The notes under the pieces are model-generated. The model saw nothing but the letters and a program-made list of their open reading frames with translations. It had not been told where the DNA came from and made no database searches. 64,000 nt of DNA from Stenotrophomonas sp. BIO128-Bstrain (GTDB lineage Bacteria > Pseudomonadota > Gammaproteobacteria > Xanthomonadales > Xanthomonadaceae), in NCBI RefSeq assembly GCF_030128875.1, contig NZ_CP124620.1:2232001-2296000 (forward strand), written 5' to 3'. Shown here in pieces: positions 48,526 through 60,256 of this stretch. Positions within the stretch are counted from its first letter, which is position 1. Every line of letters begins with the position of its first letter. Both the position numbers and the translations under genes were made by a program.

Positions 48526-50556
<2,031 letters not shown>

Positions 50557-50698
50557 GGTGCCGCCACTGCCGGGAAGCCTTCAGTATAACGGCCGGGTTG
50601 GTGACGGCCTGTTGAGGAATCCACCGATGCCTGGGGCCCGGTCAGGCTGATATTCAGCCTCGGCACCGGCGCGCAAGCTCAGGGCTCCCCGCTGACGG

Positions 50699-51241
50699 AT
50701 GACCTGCCCCATGCGCCTCCGGCCCAGCCCGCGTGACCGAAGCGCTGGCCTCACCCTGATGGAGCTGATGGCCACCCTGGCGATCCTCGCGCTGGTGGTC
50801 GCCGTGGCGGCACCCAACCTGGCCGAGACCGTCTCCAGCCTGCGTGCCGATGCCCTGCGGCTGCAACTGAACTCGGCATTCGCCGGCGCTCGCATGGCCG
50901 CGGTGACACGACGCGAGATCGTCACCATCTGCCCCAGTGACGATGGCCGGCGCTGCGCGTCGGAATGGAGCACGGGGTGGCTGACGTATCGCGATCCCCG
51001 TCGCCAGCCACAACCGGCCGAGGCAGACATCCTCCAGTACTACCCGGGGCAGACCGGCCTGACCCTGCGGGCTCCGGCCTCTGCCGGGCGCCCTCGGCTG
51101 CGGTTTCGTCCGGACGGCAGCAGCATGGGTGTCAACCTGACGGTCACCATCTGCACCAGAGGACAAAGACACAGCAAGGTGGTTGTCAACAATGCCGGGC
51201 GCGCCCGCTCGGAGCGACTGCGCGACCGCGCGCCCTGCTGA
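50699..51241 (+). CDS. FimT/GspH family pseudopilin (orphan)
   Basis: A 180-residue minor pilin-like protein. It has a prepilin peptidase site (SAG/LTLMELMATLAILALVVAV, Glu at position 5 of the mature protein) at about residues 15-37, then a GspH/FimT domain (ALRLQLNSAFAGARMAAVTRREIVTICPSDDG). It lies 0.65 kb from the downstream end of the minor-pilin operon but on the opposite strand. FimT proteins bind DNA for uptake in Legionella, so a competence role is possible. The start may be 50699 or 50711. Confidence 0.85.
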   Translation: MTCPMRLRPSPRDRSAGLTLMELMATLAILALVVAVAAPNLAETVSSLRADALRLQLNSAFAGARMAAVTRREIVTICPSDDGRRCASEWSTGWLTYRDPRRQPQPAEADILQYYPGQTGLTLRAPASAGRPRLRFRPDGSSMGVNLTVTICTRGQRHSKVVVNNAGRARSERLRDRAPC

Positions 51242-51276
51242 TGCAGGCCTGCCGGAAATGCCGGCACGAAAACGAC

Positions 51277-51302
51277 AGAAGCCGCGATTGCTCGCGGCTT
51301 CT
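51277..51302. terminator. Terminator hairpin between the FimT-like gene and tRNA-Asn
   Basis: The perfect stem AGAAGCCGCG/CGCGGCTTCT lies 35 bases after the pseudopilin stop and 9 bases beyond the tRNA. On the minus strand it is followed by GTCGTTTTC. Confidence 0.75.
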
Positions 51303-51310
51303 GCAGAATC

Positions 51311-51387
51311 TGGCGCCCGAAGTTGGACTCGAACCAACGACCCCCTGATTAACAGTCAAGTGCTCTAACCGGCTGAGCTATTCGGGC
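51311..51387 (-). tRNA. tRNA-Asn(GUU)
   Basis: A 77-base tRNA with an encoded CCA. The acceptor begins GCCCGAA, and the anticodon loop CTTGACTGTTAATCAG gives anticodon GUU. T-loop GGTTCGAGTCC. Confidence 0.97.
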
Positions 51388-51397
51388 GGGGAGGCGC

Positions 51398-51426
51398 ATT
51401 GTACGGGGCACTCGCGCGGAGGGCAA
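51398..51426 (-). promoter_or_regulatory. Sigma-70 promoter of tRNA-Asn
   Basis: TTGCCC (51421-51426) and TACAAT (51398-51403) on the minus strand are separated by 17 bases, then a GC-rich discriminator. Confidence 0.75.
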
Positions 51427-51455
51427 CACCCTTGTGCATGCCGCCGTCCGTCATG

Positions 51456-51911
51456 TCACCAGCACTCGGAGAGCGTGCCCCCACTGGTCTTGACGTTGGC
51501 CTGGTTGATGCCGAGGTCGCCACACTTGTCCTTGGCCTGGTTTCCCTGTGCGGTCGCGGTCAGCGTGAACGTGGACTGGGTGCCGACGAACCCGACACTG
51601 TAGGCGGCCGTACCCCCTTCGCGCGGCGAGCTGACCGAGTTCCCACCGCCGGGCAGCGTGAACCCTTCATAGGTGTTCTGCGTGGTGTGGAACCGTTCGG
51701 CCAGCTGCGCGTACTCGACCAGGTCGGCCTTGACCTGCCCGCGCTTGGACTTGCGCGTCTGCTCGACGTAACTGGGGTATGCGATACCGGCCAGGATGGC
51801 CATGACGATCACCACCAGCATCAACTCGATCAGCGTGAATCCCCCCATCGCGCGGGCGGGGACAGGCGGTACGCGTCCGGCGCGGGCCAGGGCGGGAAAC
51901 GAACGACTCAT
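51456..51911 (-). CDS. pilE: PilE, type IV minor pilin
   Basis: A 151-residue pilin. After a 22-residue leader (ending RAMGG) the cleaved N-terminus would be FTLIELMLVVIVMAILAGIAYPSY, the conserved N-methylated helix with Glu5. Two cysteines near the C-terminus (DKCGDLG, LSECW) could form the disulfide loop. It is the last gene of the fimT-pilV-pilW-pilX-pilY1-pilE operon. Its ATG overlaps the reconstructed pilY1 stop (ATGA), which shows which reading frame pilY1 must end in. Confidence 0.93.
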   Translation of the reverse strand: MSRSFPALARAGRVPPVPARAMGGFTLIELMLVVIVMAILAGIAYPSYVEQTRKSKRGQVKADLVEYAQLAERFHTTQNTYEGFTLPGGGNSVSSPREGGTAAYSVGFVGTQSTFTLTATAQGNQAKDKCGDLGINQANVKTSGGTLSECW

Positions 51912-54900
51912 TGCAACTGCCTCCAGGACTGGCGACCACAGGGATACGGCACGTACATGGGGACGCCGCCTGCCGCGGTGACCAGCATCTGGCAGGGCTC
52001 GGCGGGCGGGTCCACCGGGGGGGCGTGCCGCCAGGTGAACCCGGTCCACCGCCGCCTGGGCTGTCGCCGGAAATCTTGCCGGGTGGCTGCTGGCGCGGCA
52101 GTACCTGCACCCCGACATCCTTCACCGGGGCGTTGCCGCCGGTCGACAGCGGAACCGCCGCCGTGCCAGCGCCGAACTTGGTGCCGGTCGGCGACCCGGC
52201 GCGCATTTTCGACAATGCCGGCGCACCGGACTGCGCACTCAGCCCGAACAGCCAATTGGAGCCATCCGACGCACAGCTCTTGGTGCTCGGATTGGGCACA
52301 TAGGTGGGCATGAAGACCACCCCGGACGCCAGCGCGGGATACGCGAGGAAGCGCTCGCCCGCCGGCAGGTCGACATGCCAGCCGCGCGAATCGGCGGGCT
52401 TCGTGCCCGGCGTCATCGTCCGCACATCACCCGAGGCAGACACGGTATACGGCCGCAGATCGGCCGCGGTCATCGTCAGGGAAGGCATTTCGTCGGAGGC
52501 ATCCAGGACCGCGTACAGGGACTGGATCGATTCGTCACGGGCATCTTCGTTGAAGACGAAACTGCCCGTGCCGAAGAACAGCATCACCCCACCGCGGTCA
52601 CCGTTGGTGGCGTTGATGCCGCCGGTGATCGGCTGACGGTAGGTCAAACCATTCCTGGTGCTGGTCTGCGTGGTGAACAGCGGCGTGGAGACCTTCGCAC
52701 TGGTGTCGCGCAGATCGAACTTCCATACCGCGCCCTTCTGGTCGGCCGCGTACACCGTATCGGCATAGCCATCACGGCCGCGCGTGTTGCGGCCGCTGCC
52801 GGTCCAGCGGTCGACCACCAGGATGTTGCCCAGGCCATTCTTGCCAGCCGGCGGGGTTCCTGCCGTCTCGGACGCTTCGATCATCGTGATGTTGGGGGAG
52901 CCGGTGCCGATGTCCACCATGAACAGCACCACCTTGCCACTGGCACTGCCATAACCATTGCCGAAGATGGCCTTCCAGGTCACGGTTCCGCTCGCATCCT
53001 TGAACGGAACGATGACCGGCTTGCCCAGCACATGGCCGATATTGGCCTTCACGCCATCAGACCCGCTGAGGTCGTTGATTTCCCACAGGCGGCTGCCGGT
53101 GCCGAAGCTGCCCGGCTTGGTCACGTCCAGTGCGAACACGCCGCGGCCGCCCGCGCCGGTACTGCCGACCAGTACGGTGCCCCAGCTGTTGCCGATACGC
53201 GCATCGGACACGGCGACCGGACCATCGACGTAGTAGCGATGAGAGAACTTCTGGAAGGCCTGATTGTTCGGATCGAGCGGGAACAGCAGGTTGCCCATGT
53301 GCCCCATGGAGGTGGCGGGAATGTAGGCGAACGTTTCCGCGCCGCCGCCACTATCCATCGTGCCGCTTACGCCCATGCCGCCATCAAAGGCATGCAGCAT
53401 GCCGTCGTTGGCGCCGACATAGACCATGTAACGCCCACTGCGCTTGGTTTCCAGGTAGGTGGCGTAGCTCGCGCCCAGGCCTTGATCCAGCCCGCGATAA
53501 CCGTAGTCGTCGATGGGGGCACTGATGACCGGCGACGAATTGATGATGTCGCCAAGCACCGTGGTGCGATCGCGGAAGCGCCCCCCTCGCCGCGTTTCCA
53601 GACTCCTTTCGCCCAGCAGGTAGCTGACCGCGTTTGCGCGCGTCGCACCGAGATCGGTCAGCCCACCGACCGAACACAGGGCCATGCCCGGGTACAACGA
53701 TGGGGACAGGTCACACAACGACTCCAGCGTGACACTGTTGCTGCTGAAGGGAAGCACGTCGGTGTTCGTACCGAAGAACACCTTGCGCGCGGTCGGCTGC
53801 GGCATCTTGGCGCTGGCTTCCCACGCTGTGGTGTAGACCGCTTTGCGCGTGGCCTGGTCCACGGTGATCTGGCTCGCGGTGAGGCGGCTGAACCAGTCGG
53901 TCGATTCGTTGGCGATCTCGTAGTACGGCGCCACCGCCATCGAGCCTGTGCCGATGCGCGCGCCCGACTGCGCGTAGCTGCCCGAGGAAGATGCACCGGC
54001 CGTCACCGACGACAGCACGCGGCGCATGGCCTGGGTGATGTCGGCCGGGGTACGCGCGTTGATGAACTCGCCACGCGTGTTGACGGCGGCATGCCAGATA
54101 TCATCGATGGTGCTGATCGCACCGTTCTCGCGCTGTGGCCAGTTGTTGTAGATGGAGGCGTTGGTATACGGGTCCTGGACGATATCGGGGTTGAACAGCT
54201 TGCCGCGTCCCCCCAGGGTGATGCCGTAGAAATTGACGTGCAGGTTCTTCTGGCAATCCAGGCGCGGATCCGGGTTGGCCGTGTTGCAGGCCTCCGGCAC
54301 CGGCACCAGCCCGGGCGCGAGATCCGGACGCAGTGGGGATTTGCCCTCCTTGTTGATGTAGTACGAAGCCGCGATATCGGCCATCGTATTGGCGTGGACA
54401 TCCTTGAACGGAATGCCCATGTTGCCGTCGCCATTCGCATTGGCGACCTCCGGGCCATCAAGGTTGCTGTAGCCATCGGTGAACAGCATGACGGCGTTTT
54501 TCTGGCAAGCCAGCTGCACCGGCGCCTGATCATCGGTCCGGGTGAACTGGGTGGCCGCCGCCTTCACCGCCTGGCGATTGGGTGTACTGCCCGAGGCGTT
54601 CAACGCGATCATGTCGGCGTACAACGCACGCTTGTCGTCCTTGGTACCCAGATCGCGGATGGGCAACGCCGCACCCTTGTCGCTCATGTCGTAGTCGGCG
54701 TTGTCGTTGATCTTGAAATAGCCCACGCGCAGGTTGTCCACCGTCGCCATGGATCGGGTCATGCCGGCGATCATGGAGCGGTTGCGGTTGCCGTAGTAGG
54801 AGAACCAGTTGGCGAAGTTCTGCAGCGCGACGCCGTCGGTGCTCTTGATCGTGTACTTCCACATCGTGCAACCCGTGCCACAGGCATTGGCGGCCTCCGT

Positions 54901-55716
54901 GCGCGCTACCGCCGTGTAGGCGCCGGGGCTCCCGGCCAACTCCGGAACCGGATCGCTCTTCCCCGTGAACGGAAGAAAGAACGTGGCTGGAACGTAGGTG
55001 AAGGTCGCGTCGTATCGCGTTGGTTGATTTTTGTTGACCTTGTAGAAATCCTGGGTGTTCCAGACGTAGTCCTTGTTGGCCGCGTAGGGCGTTCCGTCCT
55101 TCCCGTTCGCCGCGAAGACAGTGCCCTGGGGCACCACCATTCCATCGACCATGTTGAACACACCGGTGGTGGCCGCGGTCAGATCCACCGCATTGGACGC
55201 GTTCGCCGCCAGACGTGGATCTATCAGGGTCTTGGACATGGCTGCCTGTGCGTAATCGACCACCTTTTCCTGGGCGGTGTCATAGCGCATCCACGGCTCA
55301 TACTTGATCGTGGGGTTGTAGAAGGCCGGGTTGTAGGTCGGGGAGCGTGCGAAGCCGAACTTGTCGAACGGTGCAATGCCGTAATACGCGCCGGAAATGC
55401 GCGTGCCCGGCAGCACGTAATAGAAGGCGCAGGTACCCGTCGTACTGAGCGTCTTGGTGCCGCTGAAGAAACTCTTGGTCGACGTATTCCAGCAGGCCTG
55501 GCCATCCGCCCCGGGGAACTGGGTCTGGAAGGTCATCGAGCCGGAGTTGTCGACCGTCATGATGAAGGCCGGCTGCGCCTGCACCTGGTTGTTCAACGGC
55601 ACCTGGGACAGCGTCCCCTGCCCCTGCGCGGCGATCAGCTGATAGGTCAGCACCCCGCCGCCGACCAGAACGGCCAGTACCGACGCGGAAATGAGTGTGG
55701 TCCTGCGCGATACCAT
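51908..55716 (-). pseudogene. pilY1: PilY1, type IV pilus tip/biogenesis protein, frameshifted at a C tract
   Basis: Reconstructed length about 1269 residues. A signal/anchor segment (residues 9-29) precedes a von Willebrand factor A-like region with the MIDAS motif DNSGS (56-60) and FTDGYSNLDG. The C-terminal half is the PilY1 beta-propeller (YMVYVGANDGMLHAFDGG, VTWKAIFGNGYGS, GRDGYADTVYAADQKGAVWKFDL). At 52017-52023 a run of seven C (sense strand) shifts the frame; one extra C restores it to the normal end AEPCQMLVTAAGG...SWRQLQ before the stop overlapping pilE. Without it the frame runs on to 51667. It could be a sequencing error, a mutation or phase variation. Confidence 0.9.
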
Positions 55717-55726
55717 GTGCGCGTCC

Positions 55727-56245
55727 TCAGAGCTTGAAAACCGTGTCGATCACGGTCGAAGAGGTGGGATGTTCAGCGTCATCGGCGGCGTAGCCGGTGA
55801 TCTGATAGATCGGAATGGGGGTATCGCGCGGCCCGCCCAGGCCCACGCCGGTGCCGAAGGGCACGCAGGTATCGATCTGCCTGACCGTTACCGCTGGAAC
55901 CGCATCGAAACTCTGCTCGCTGCCCCACTCTGACGGGTCGAAGGCAGCATCGCAGCCGGCATCGATGTCGCCGGCGACAATCAGGCTGCCATCGGGCAGC
56001 TCCTGACGATTGGCGATTTTCTCCACCAGATGCTCGGCAGTGCGCACGGTCGCTTCGGTGTTCTGGAAGGACAGATTGCTCGCACGATAATTGGCCGACA
56101 TCTTCTCCTGCATGCCGGCGACCTGCATGCCCGCGATACCGATCAGCGCCAGCAGGATCAACATCACCAGCGCCACATACAGCACGGCGCCACGCTGGCG
56201 ATGTGGGGCCGGAGAACGAACGACGGGGCGGACGGAGGCGTGCAT
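55727..56245 (-). CDS. pilX: PilX, type IV pilus assembly minor pilin
   Basis: A 172-residue protein with an N-terminal membrane segment, QRGAVLYVALVMLILLALIGIAGMQVAGMQEKMSANYRASN, the classical PilX opening with a Gly before the helix and no Glu5 (Leu in that region). It lies between pilW and pilY1. The start at 56245 directly follows the pilW stop (TGACATG); an in-frame ATG 12 bases upstream is an alternative. PilX is part of the pilus-priming minor-pilin complex. Confidence 0.92.
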   Translation of the reverse strand: MHASVRPVVRSPAPHRQRGAVLYVALVMLILLALIGIAGMQVAGMQEKMSANYRASNLSFQNTEATVRTAEHLVEKIANRQELPDGSLIVAGDIDAGCDAAFDPSEWGSEQSFDAVPAVTVRQIDTCVPFGTGVGLGGPRDTPIPIYQITGYAADDAEHPTSSTVIDTVFKL

Positions 56246-56246
56246 G

Positions 56247-57416
56247 TCAGTTCCCATAGAGTCGATTGCGCAAGGCCACCGATACTTCATAGCTGGCCCG
56301 GTAGCGGGTATCACGGGTATCGGACGGCGCGAACTCCACGCCCAGTGCGCCCTGGCGAGCCACCTTCTGCTGGGCCTGCAGCGCATCGGCCGGCTGCGGG
56401 CTGCGCGCCAGCACGCCGACCTGCACCAGACCCACGCGTCGCCACTGCCCGGCCGCGGCCGCATCGGTGCCCGTGGAGACGCCACTGGCGGTTGCCTGCA
56501 CGGTGATGTTGCCGATGGGCGAGGCATCGACACTGATGTCCGGGGTCGAATCCAGGCCGAACAGAACCTGCAGGTTTTCGATGCCTTCCACCAGCTCCTC
56601 ATTGAGCTCGGCCGGATACGCGCCGGCCGCATTGGCGCGGGCACGGCGCAACGCTGGCTCGCCGGACGCGCCGGCCCCGATGTAGTACACGATGGACTCG
56701 GCGCGGTAGACCAGCGTCTGCCCATTGGGCGGCGCATACCTGGACAGGTCCGCATTGGTCGCCGTGACGATGCCGCCGGCGACGCTTCCCGGGAAAATGT
56801 CGACATGGGCACAATCGGCGATGCCGAACATGGTCGGCGCAGCGGGCGTGCCCTGGCTCAACCGGGCGGCGCGCTCGGTGTCCACCGTCAATTCGCTGCC
56901 GCCGCTGTCCGCGGTAATGGCCGTGACCGGAACGCCTTCACCGGCCAGGAAGCGCAGTACCAGCACATCGCTGCCCCCCAATGGATTCAGCCCGGCGATC
57001 TCGGACGGCAGGTTGCCTGCGTCACTCCAGGCCTCGCCCAGGGTCAGGGTATCGCCCGGCGCGGTACCTCCCGCTTCATAGCCCTGCACCGCCACCGAAA
57101 AATCCAGCGGACTGCCGGCCCCGGATGCGGCCGTGAAGTGATGGCGCGGGTCGCCCTCGTCCTTGATGAAATGCGCCTGATCGTTGACGCAGCCGTAGTG
57201 GCCGGCCATGCGGATGTCGCGCTCGAGGAAATCGATCGCAAACCGGGCGTTTTCCTGGGTGCGTGCCACGCCTTCAGCCAACCTCGAGGCGGTGCGCGAG
57301 GCGATGAAGACCTGGATGACGCCCAGCATCAGCACGGTGCCGATCACCACCGCGACCATCAGCTCGATCAGCGACAGACCCGACTGCCTGCGCCGTGTGT
57401 TCGGGAAAGGGCTCAT
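56247..57416 (-). CDS. pilW: PilW, type IV pilus assembly minor pilin
   Basis: A 389-residue minor pilin. The prepilin cleavage region is RRQSG/LSLIELMVAVVIGTVLMLGVIQVFIASR, with Glu5. The long periplasmic part has ENARFAIDFLERDIRMAGHYGC, a well-kept PilW motif. It overlaps pilV by 4 bases. PilW joins FimU/PilV/PilX/PilE in the priming complex that starts pilus assembly. Confidence 0.93.
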   Translation of the reverse strand: MSPFPNTRRRQSGLSLIELMVAVVIGTVLMLGVIQVFIASRTASRLAEGVARTQENARFAIDFLERDIRMAGHYGCVNDQAHFIKDEGDPRHHFTAASGAGSPLDFSVAVQGYEAGGTAPGDTLTLGEAWSDAGNLPSEIAGLNPLGGSDVLVLRFLAGEGVPVTAITADSGGSELTVDTERAARLSQGTPAAPTMFGIADCAHVDIFPGSVAGGIVTATNADLSRYAPPNGQTLVYRAESIVYYIGAGASGEPALRRARANAAGAYPAELNEELVEGIENLQVLFGLDSTPDISVDASPIGNITVQATASGVSTGTDAAAAGQWRRVGLVQVGVLARSPQPADALQAQQKVARQGALGVEFAPSDTRDTRYRASYEVSVALRNRLYGN

Positions 57417-57895
57417 AGCTGCGATGTCACGGTGAAGGTGGTCTTTTCATCGGGTTTGTCCTTGTCCCAGCGCTGGTCACCCCAGGCGATCTGGACGGTG
57501 ACGCTGCCATCTTCGTAGGCCACGTTGGCACTGGCGGTCTCGCCCAATGCCTTGGCCACCTGGCACTGCCATCGCGCAACGTTCTGCTGGATGGTGACCG
57601 CATTGCCGGTCGGCCGGCCGCAGGCCCCGGCAACGGCCACCGTCCCGGGCGAGAACGACGCCGTGCTGTACCAGGCCGCCTGAAAGCGATTGGCGCGCAT
57701 CTGATCGATCAGGTCGTACGCCAGGTTGGTCGCCTGGGTGCGGTAGTTGGCGCTCTGGGTGAAGCGCACACTCATGGTCTGCAGCAGCGCGAAGCCGAGC
57801 AGGCCGAAAGCAAGCACGACAATGGCGACCAGCACCTCGATCAACGTGAAGCCACCCGGCGCTGCGCGCAGGCGGCGAGGATGCTTGCGCTTCAT
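57413..57895 (-). CDS. pilV: PilV, type IV pilus modification/minor pilin protein
   Basis: A 160-residue minor pilin. It starts MKRKHPRRLRAAPGG/FTLIEVLVAIVVLAFGLLGFALLQ, followed by TQATNLAYDLIDQMRANR, typical of PilV. The cysteines Cys and WQCQ lie in the second half. The start is chosen at the basic leader. It overlaps fimT (upstream) and pilW (downstream) by 4 bases each. Confidence 0.92.
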   Translation of the reverse strand: MKRKHPRRLRAAPGGFTLIEVLVAIVVLAFGLLGFALLQTMSVRFTQSANYRTQATNLAYDLIDQMRANRFQAAWYSTASFSPGTVAVAGACGRPTGNAVTIQQNVARWQCQVAKALGETASANVAYEDGSVTVQIAWGDQRWDKDKPDEKTTFTVTSQL

Positions 57896-58407
57896 TGGCA
57901 CGCTCCCTGGGCACTGCGTGCCTGGCCGGAGGAATTGATGGTCACGGTGCGCTGCATCGGTTGGCCGCTGCATTCGTCCGGCCGCAGGGTCAGCGTCTGG
58001 TCGGCAGGCGCCTGGCGGCGACCTCGCCCGTCGAAACTGATGGCCACGTTGTCCGGCCCGTCCACGACCAGCCTGGGGTGGCCCTGGCTGTAGCGCAGGA
58101 CCGTTTCGCCGGTTTCCAGGGTACCGCTACCGTCGGGGTCGGCGAAGGCGAGGATGCCGCTGTTCCAGTCCCCGTCGCAGCTGGTGCCGGTGGCGCTGCC
58201 ACAGACACCGCCGCCCTTGTTGTTGCGGATCGCCTCGCTGCGCGCGAGCGACAGCAGGCCCAGCGCTTCATTGTTGGCCGCGACCACCCGGTTGGAGCGG
58301 ATCACGCTCAGGAAATTCGGGAACCCCACCGCGACCAGCACGGCAAGCACCGCCATGGTCACCATGAGCTCGATCAATGTGAAGCCGTTGGACCGGCGCA
58401 AAGACAT
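57892..58407 (-). CDS. FimT/FimU-type minor pilin, first gene of the operon
   Basis: A 171-residue GspH-type minor pilin: MSLRRSNG/FTLIELMVTMAVLAVLVAVGFPNF, then SNRVVAANNEALGLLSLARSEAIRNNKGGGVCGS. The start has GGGGAGCG upstream. Four cysteines in the globular part could form two disulfides. In Pseudomonas aeruginosa the equivalent position holds fimT or fimU. The gene begins the minor-pilin operon; its promoter should lie in 58408-58570, but none is clear. Confidence 0.9.
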   Translation of the reverse strand: MSLRRSNGFTLIELMVTMAVLAVLVAVGFPNFLSVIRSNRVVAANNEALGLLSLARSEAIRNNKGGGVCGSATGTSCDGDWNSGILAFADPDGSGTLETGETVLRYSQGHPRLVVDGPDNVAISFDGRGRRQAPADQTLTLRPDECSGQPMQRTVTINSSGQARSAQGACQ

Positions 58408-58569
58408 GAAACGCTCCCCAGCGTTGATGACACAGAAGATGAACGTCCCGCCGCCGATCAGCAAGCGGCGGCAGGACGAACGGTCGCCCGGAGGCGACAG
58501 GCGTCAATGGGTTGACGCAGATCGAGAACCGGCAGCGGCCCCCTGCCCGCCGCCGGTCCGGTCAGACCC

Positions 58570-59964
58570 TCAGGCCATGACCTTGTAGCAGGGCTGGTAC
58601 TCGCCGGAGATCTTCATCCGGCGCTGCTCGACGAAGGCGCGCAGCAGTTCGTCCAGGGCCTGCATCATGTCCGCATCGCCGTGGATTTCGAACGGGCCGA
58701 ACTGCTCGATGCGGCGCATGCCGTCTTCCTTCACGTTGCCGGCCACGATGCCGGAGAACGCGCGGCGCAGGTCGGCCGCCAGGGCATGTGGCGGACGGCC
58801 GTGGTGCAGGTCCAGCGACGCCATCGCCTCGTGGGTCGGCACGAACGGCTGCTGGTACTCCCACGGAATCTCGATGGACCAGTTGAAGAAGAACGAATCC
58901 TTCTGCGCCAGGCGGTGCTCGCGCACGCGCTTGATGCCCTGGGCCATCTTGCGGGCGACGTTGACCGGGTCGCCGATGATGATCTCGTAGCGGCTGGCGG
59001 CCTCTTCACCCAGCGTGAGGCGGATGAAGCGGTCGATCTGCTCGAAGTACGGCGCGGCCACGGTCGGGCCGGTCAGGATCAGCGGGAACGGAAGGTCCTT
59101 GTTCTCTTCGCGCAGCAGGATGCCCAGCAGGTACAGGATCTCCTCGGCGGTGCCGACGCCACCGGCGAACACGATGATGCCGTGGCCGATGCGCACGAAC
59201 GCTTCCAGACGCTTCTCGATGTCCGGCATGATCACCAGATGGTTCACGATCGGGTTCGGTGACTCGGCGGCGATGATGCCCGGCTCGGTCAGGCCGATGT
59301 AGCGCGTGGTGGTCTTGCGCTGCTTGGCATGGGCGATGGTGGCGCCCTTCATCGGGCCCTTCATCGCACCCGGGCCGCAGCCGGTGCAGATGTCCAGGCC
59401 ACGCAGGCCCAGCTCGTAGCCGACCTGCTTGGTGTACAGATACTCGTCACGACCGATCGAGTGGCCGCCCCAGCAGACGACCAGGTTCGGGTCGCCGGGG
59501 TTGAGGATGCGCGCGTTGCGCAGCAGCCCGAACACCGCGTTGGTGATGCCCTCGGACGACTCCAGCTCGGCCGCGTAGGCCGGGCCCATCTCGATGGCCA
59601 TGTAGGCCAGATCGCGGACCACCGCGAACAACAGCTCGGCCACACCGCGGATGATCTCGCCATCCACGAAGGCCATCGCCGGCGCGTTGACCAGGTCGAT
59701 GCGCACGCCGCGGTCCTGCTGGGCCACCTGGATATCGAAATCGGGATACAGATCGCGCGCCGCGCGCGGATCGTCCGAGGCGCTGCCGCTGGTCAGCACG
59801 GCCAGCGCGCAGCGGCGCAGCAGCTCGTGCATGCCGCCGCCGGAGGCGTCGCGCAGGCGTGCCACTTCAGCACGCGACAACACATCCAGCCCACCGCGCG
59901 GGTAGATCCGCGCGTCCTGCACCGGCAGCGTACGCGCCGGCTTTTCGTTGATCGTCATGTCCAT
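58570..59964 (-). CDS. ppnN: PpnN, pyrimidine/purine nucleotide 5'-monophosphate nucleosidase
   Basis: A 464-residue YgdH/PpnN protein that splits nucleotide monophosphates to base plus ribose 5-phosphate and is activated by (p)ppGpp in E. coli. The LOG/lysine-decarboxylase-like core shows GCGPGAMKGPMKGA and VFAGGVGTAEEILYLLGIL (the PGGxGTxxE motif). The flanking N- and C-terminal domains are of full length. The start MDMTINEK has GAGGAAAG upstream. A terminator-like hairpin sits in its leader (60008-60042). Confidence 0.92.
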   Translation of the reverse strand: MDMTINEKPARTLPVQDARIYPRGGLDVLSRAEVARLRDASGGGMHELLRRCALAVLTSGSASDDPRAARDLYPDFDIQVAQQDRGVRIDLVNAPAMAFVDGEIIRGVAELLFAVVRDLAYMAIEMGPAYAAELESSEGITNAVFGLLRNARILNPGDPNLVVCWGGHSIGRDEYLYTKQVGYELGLRGLDICTGCGPGAMKGPMKGATIAHAKQRKTTTRYIGLTEPGIIAAESPNPIVNHLVIMPDIEKRLEAFVRIGHGIIVFAGGVGTAEEILYLLGILLREENKDLPFPLILTGPTVAAPYFEQIDRFIRLTLGEEAASRYEIIIGDPVNVARKMAQGIKRVREHRLAQKDSFFFNWSIEIPWEYQQPFVPTHEAMASLDLHHGRPPHALAADLRRAFSGIVAGNVKEDGMRRIEQFGPFEIHGDADMMQALDELLRAFVEQRRMKISGEYQPCYKVMA

Positions 59965-60007
59965 CTTGTTCGCTTTCCTCAAGGTTACCGACTGTACCGC
60001 TGCCCCC

Positions 60008-60042
60008 TTAAAAAGCAAAACGGCCGGGAAACCCGACCGTTT
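60008..60042 (-). terminator. Terminator-like hairpin in the ppnN leader
   Basis: On the minus strand AAACGGTCGGG-TTT-CCCGGCCGTTT (one mismatch) is followed by TGCTTTTT. It ends 44 bases upstream of the ppnN start. It may be a second terminator for the receptor gene upstream, or an attenuator of ppnN. Confidence 0.6.
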
Positions 60043-60202
60043 GGATGTGTCCTGACCGCGACAGGGGCACTGGACCGTCGCAATTGCGCTGATTTCCGCG
60101 CAACCAACTGAATATACAGGCATGCACTACCCAGCACAACACTCAGTGGGGCGGCCGATGGAGACCGGGGCGCTCCAGCCGCCCCCGCCCTGACAGACAA
60201 AA

Positions 60203-60232
60203 AAAAGCGACCGGGTTGCCCCGGCCGCTTTT
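60203..60232 (-). terminator. Rho-independent terminator of the TonB-dependent receptor gene
   Basis: On the minus strand AAAAGCGGCCGGGG-CAA-CCCGGTCGCTTTTTTTT. It lies 24 bases after the stop codon. Confidence 0.92.
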
Positions 60233-60256
60233 CAATCATCCACTAGGTCCGACGCA

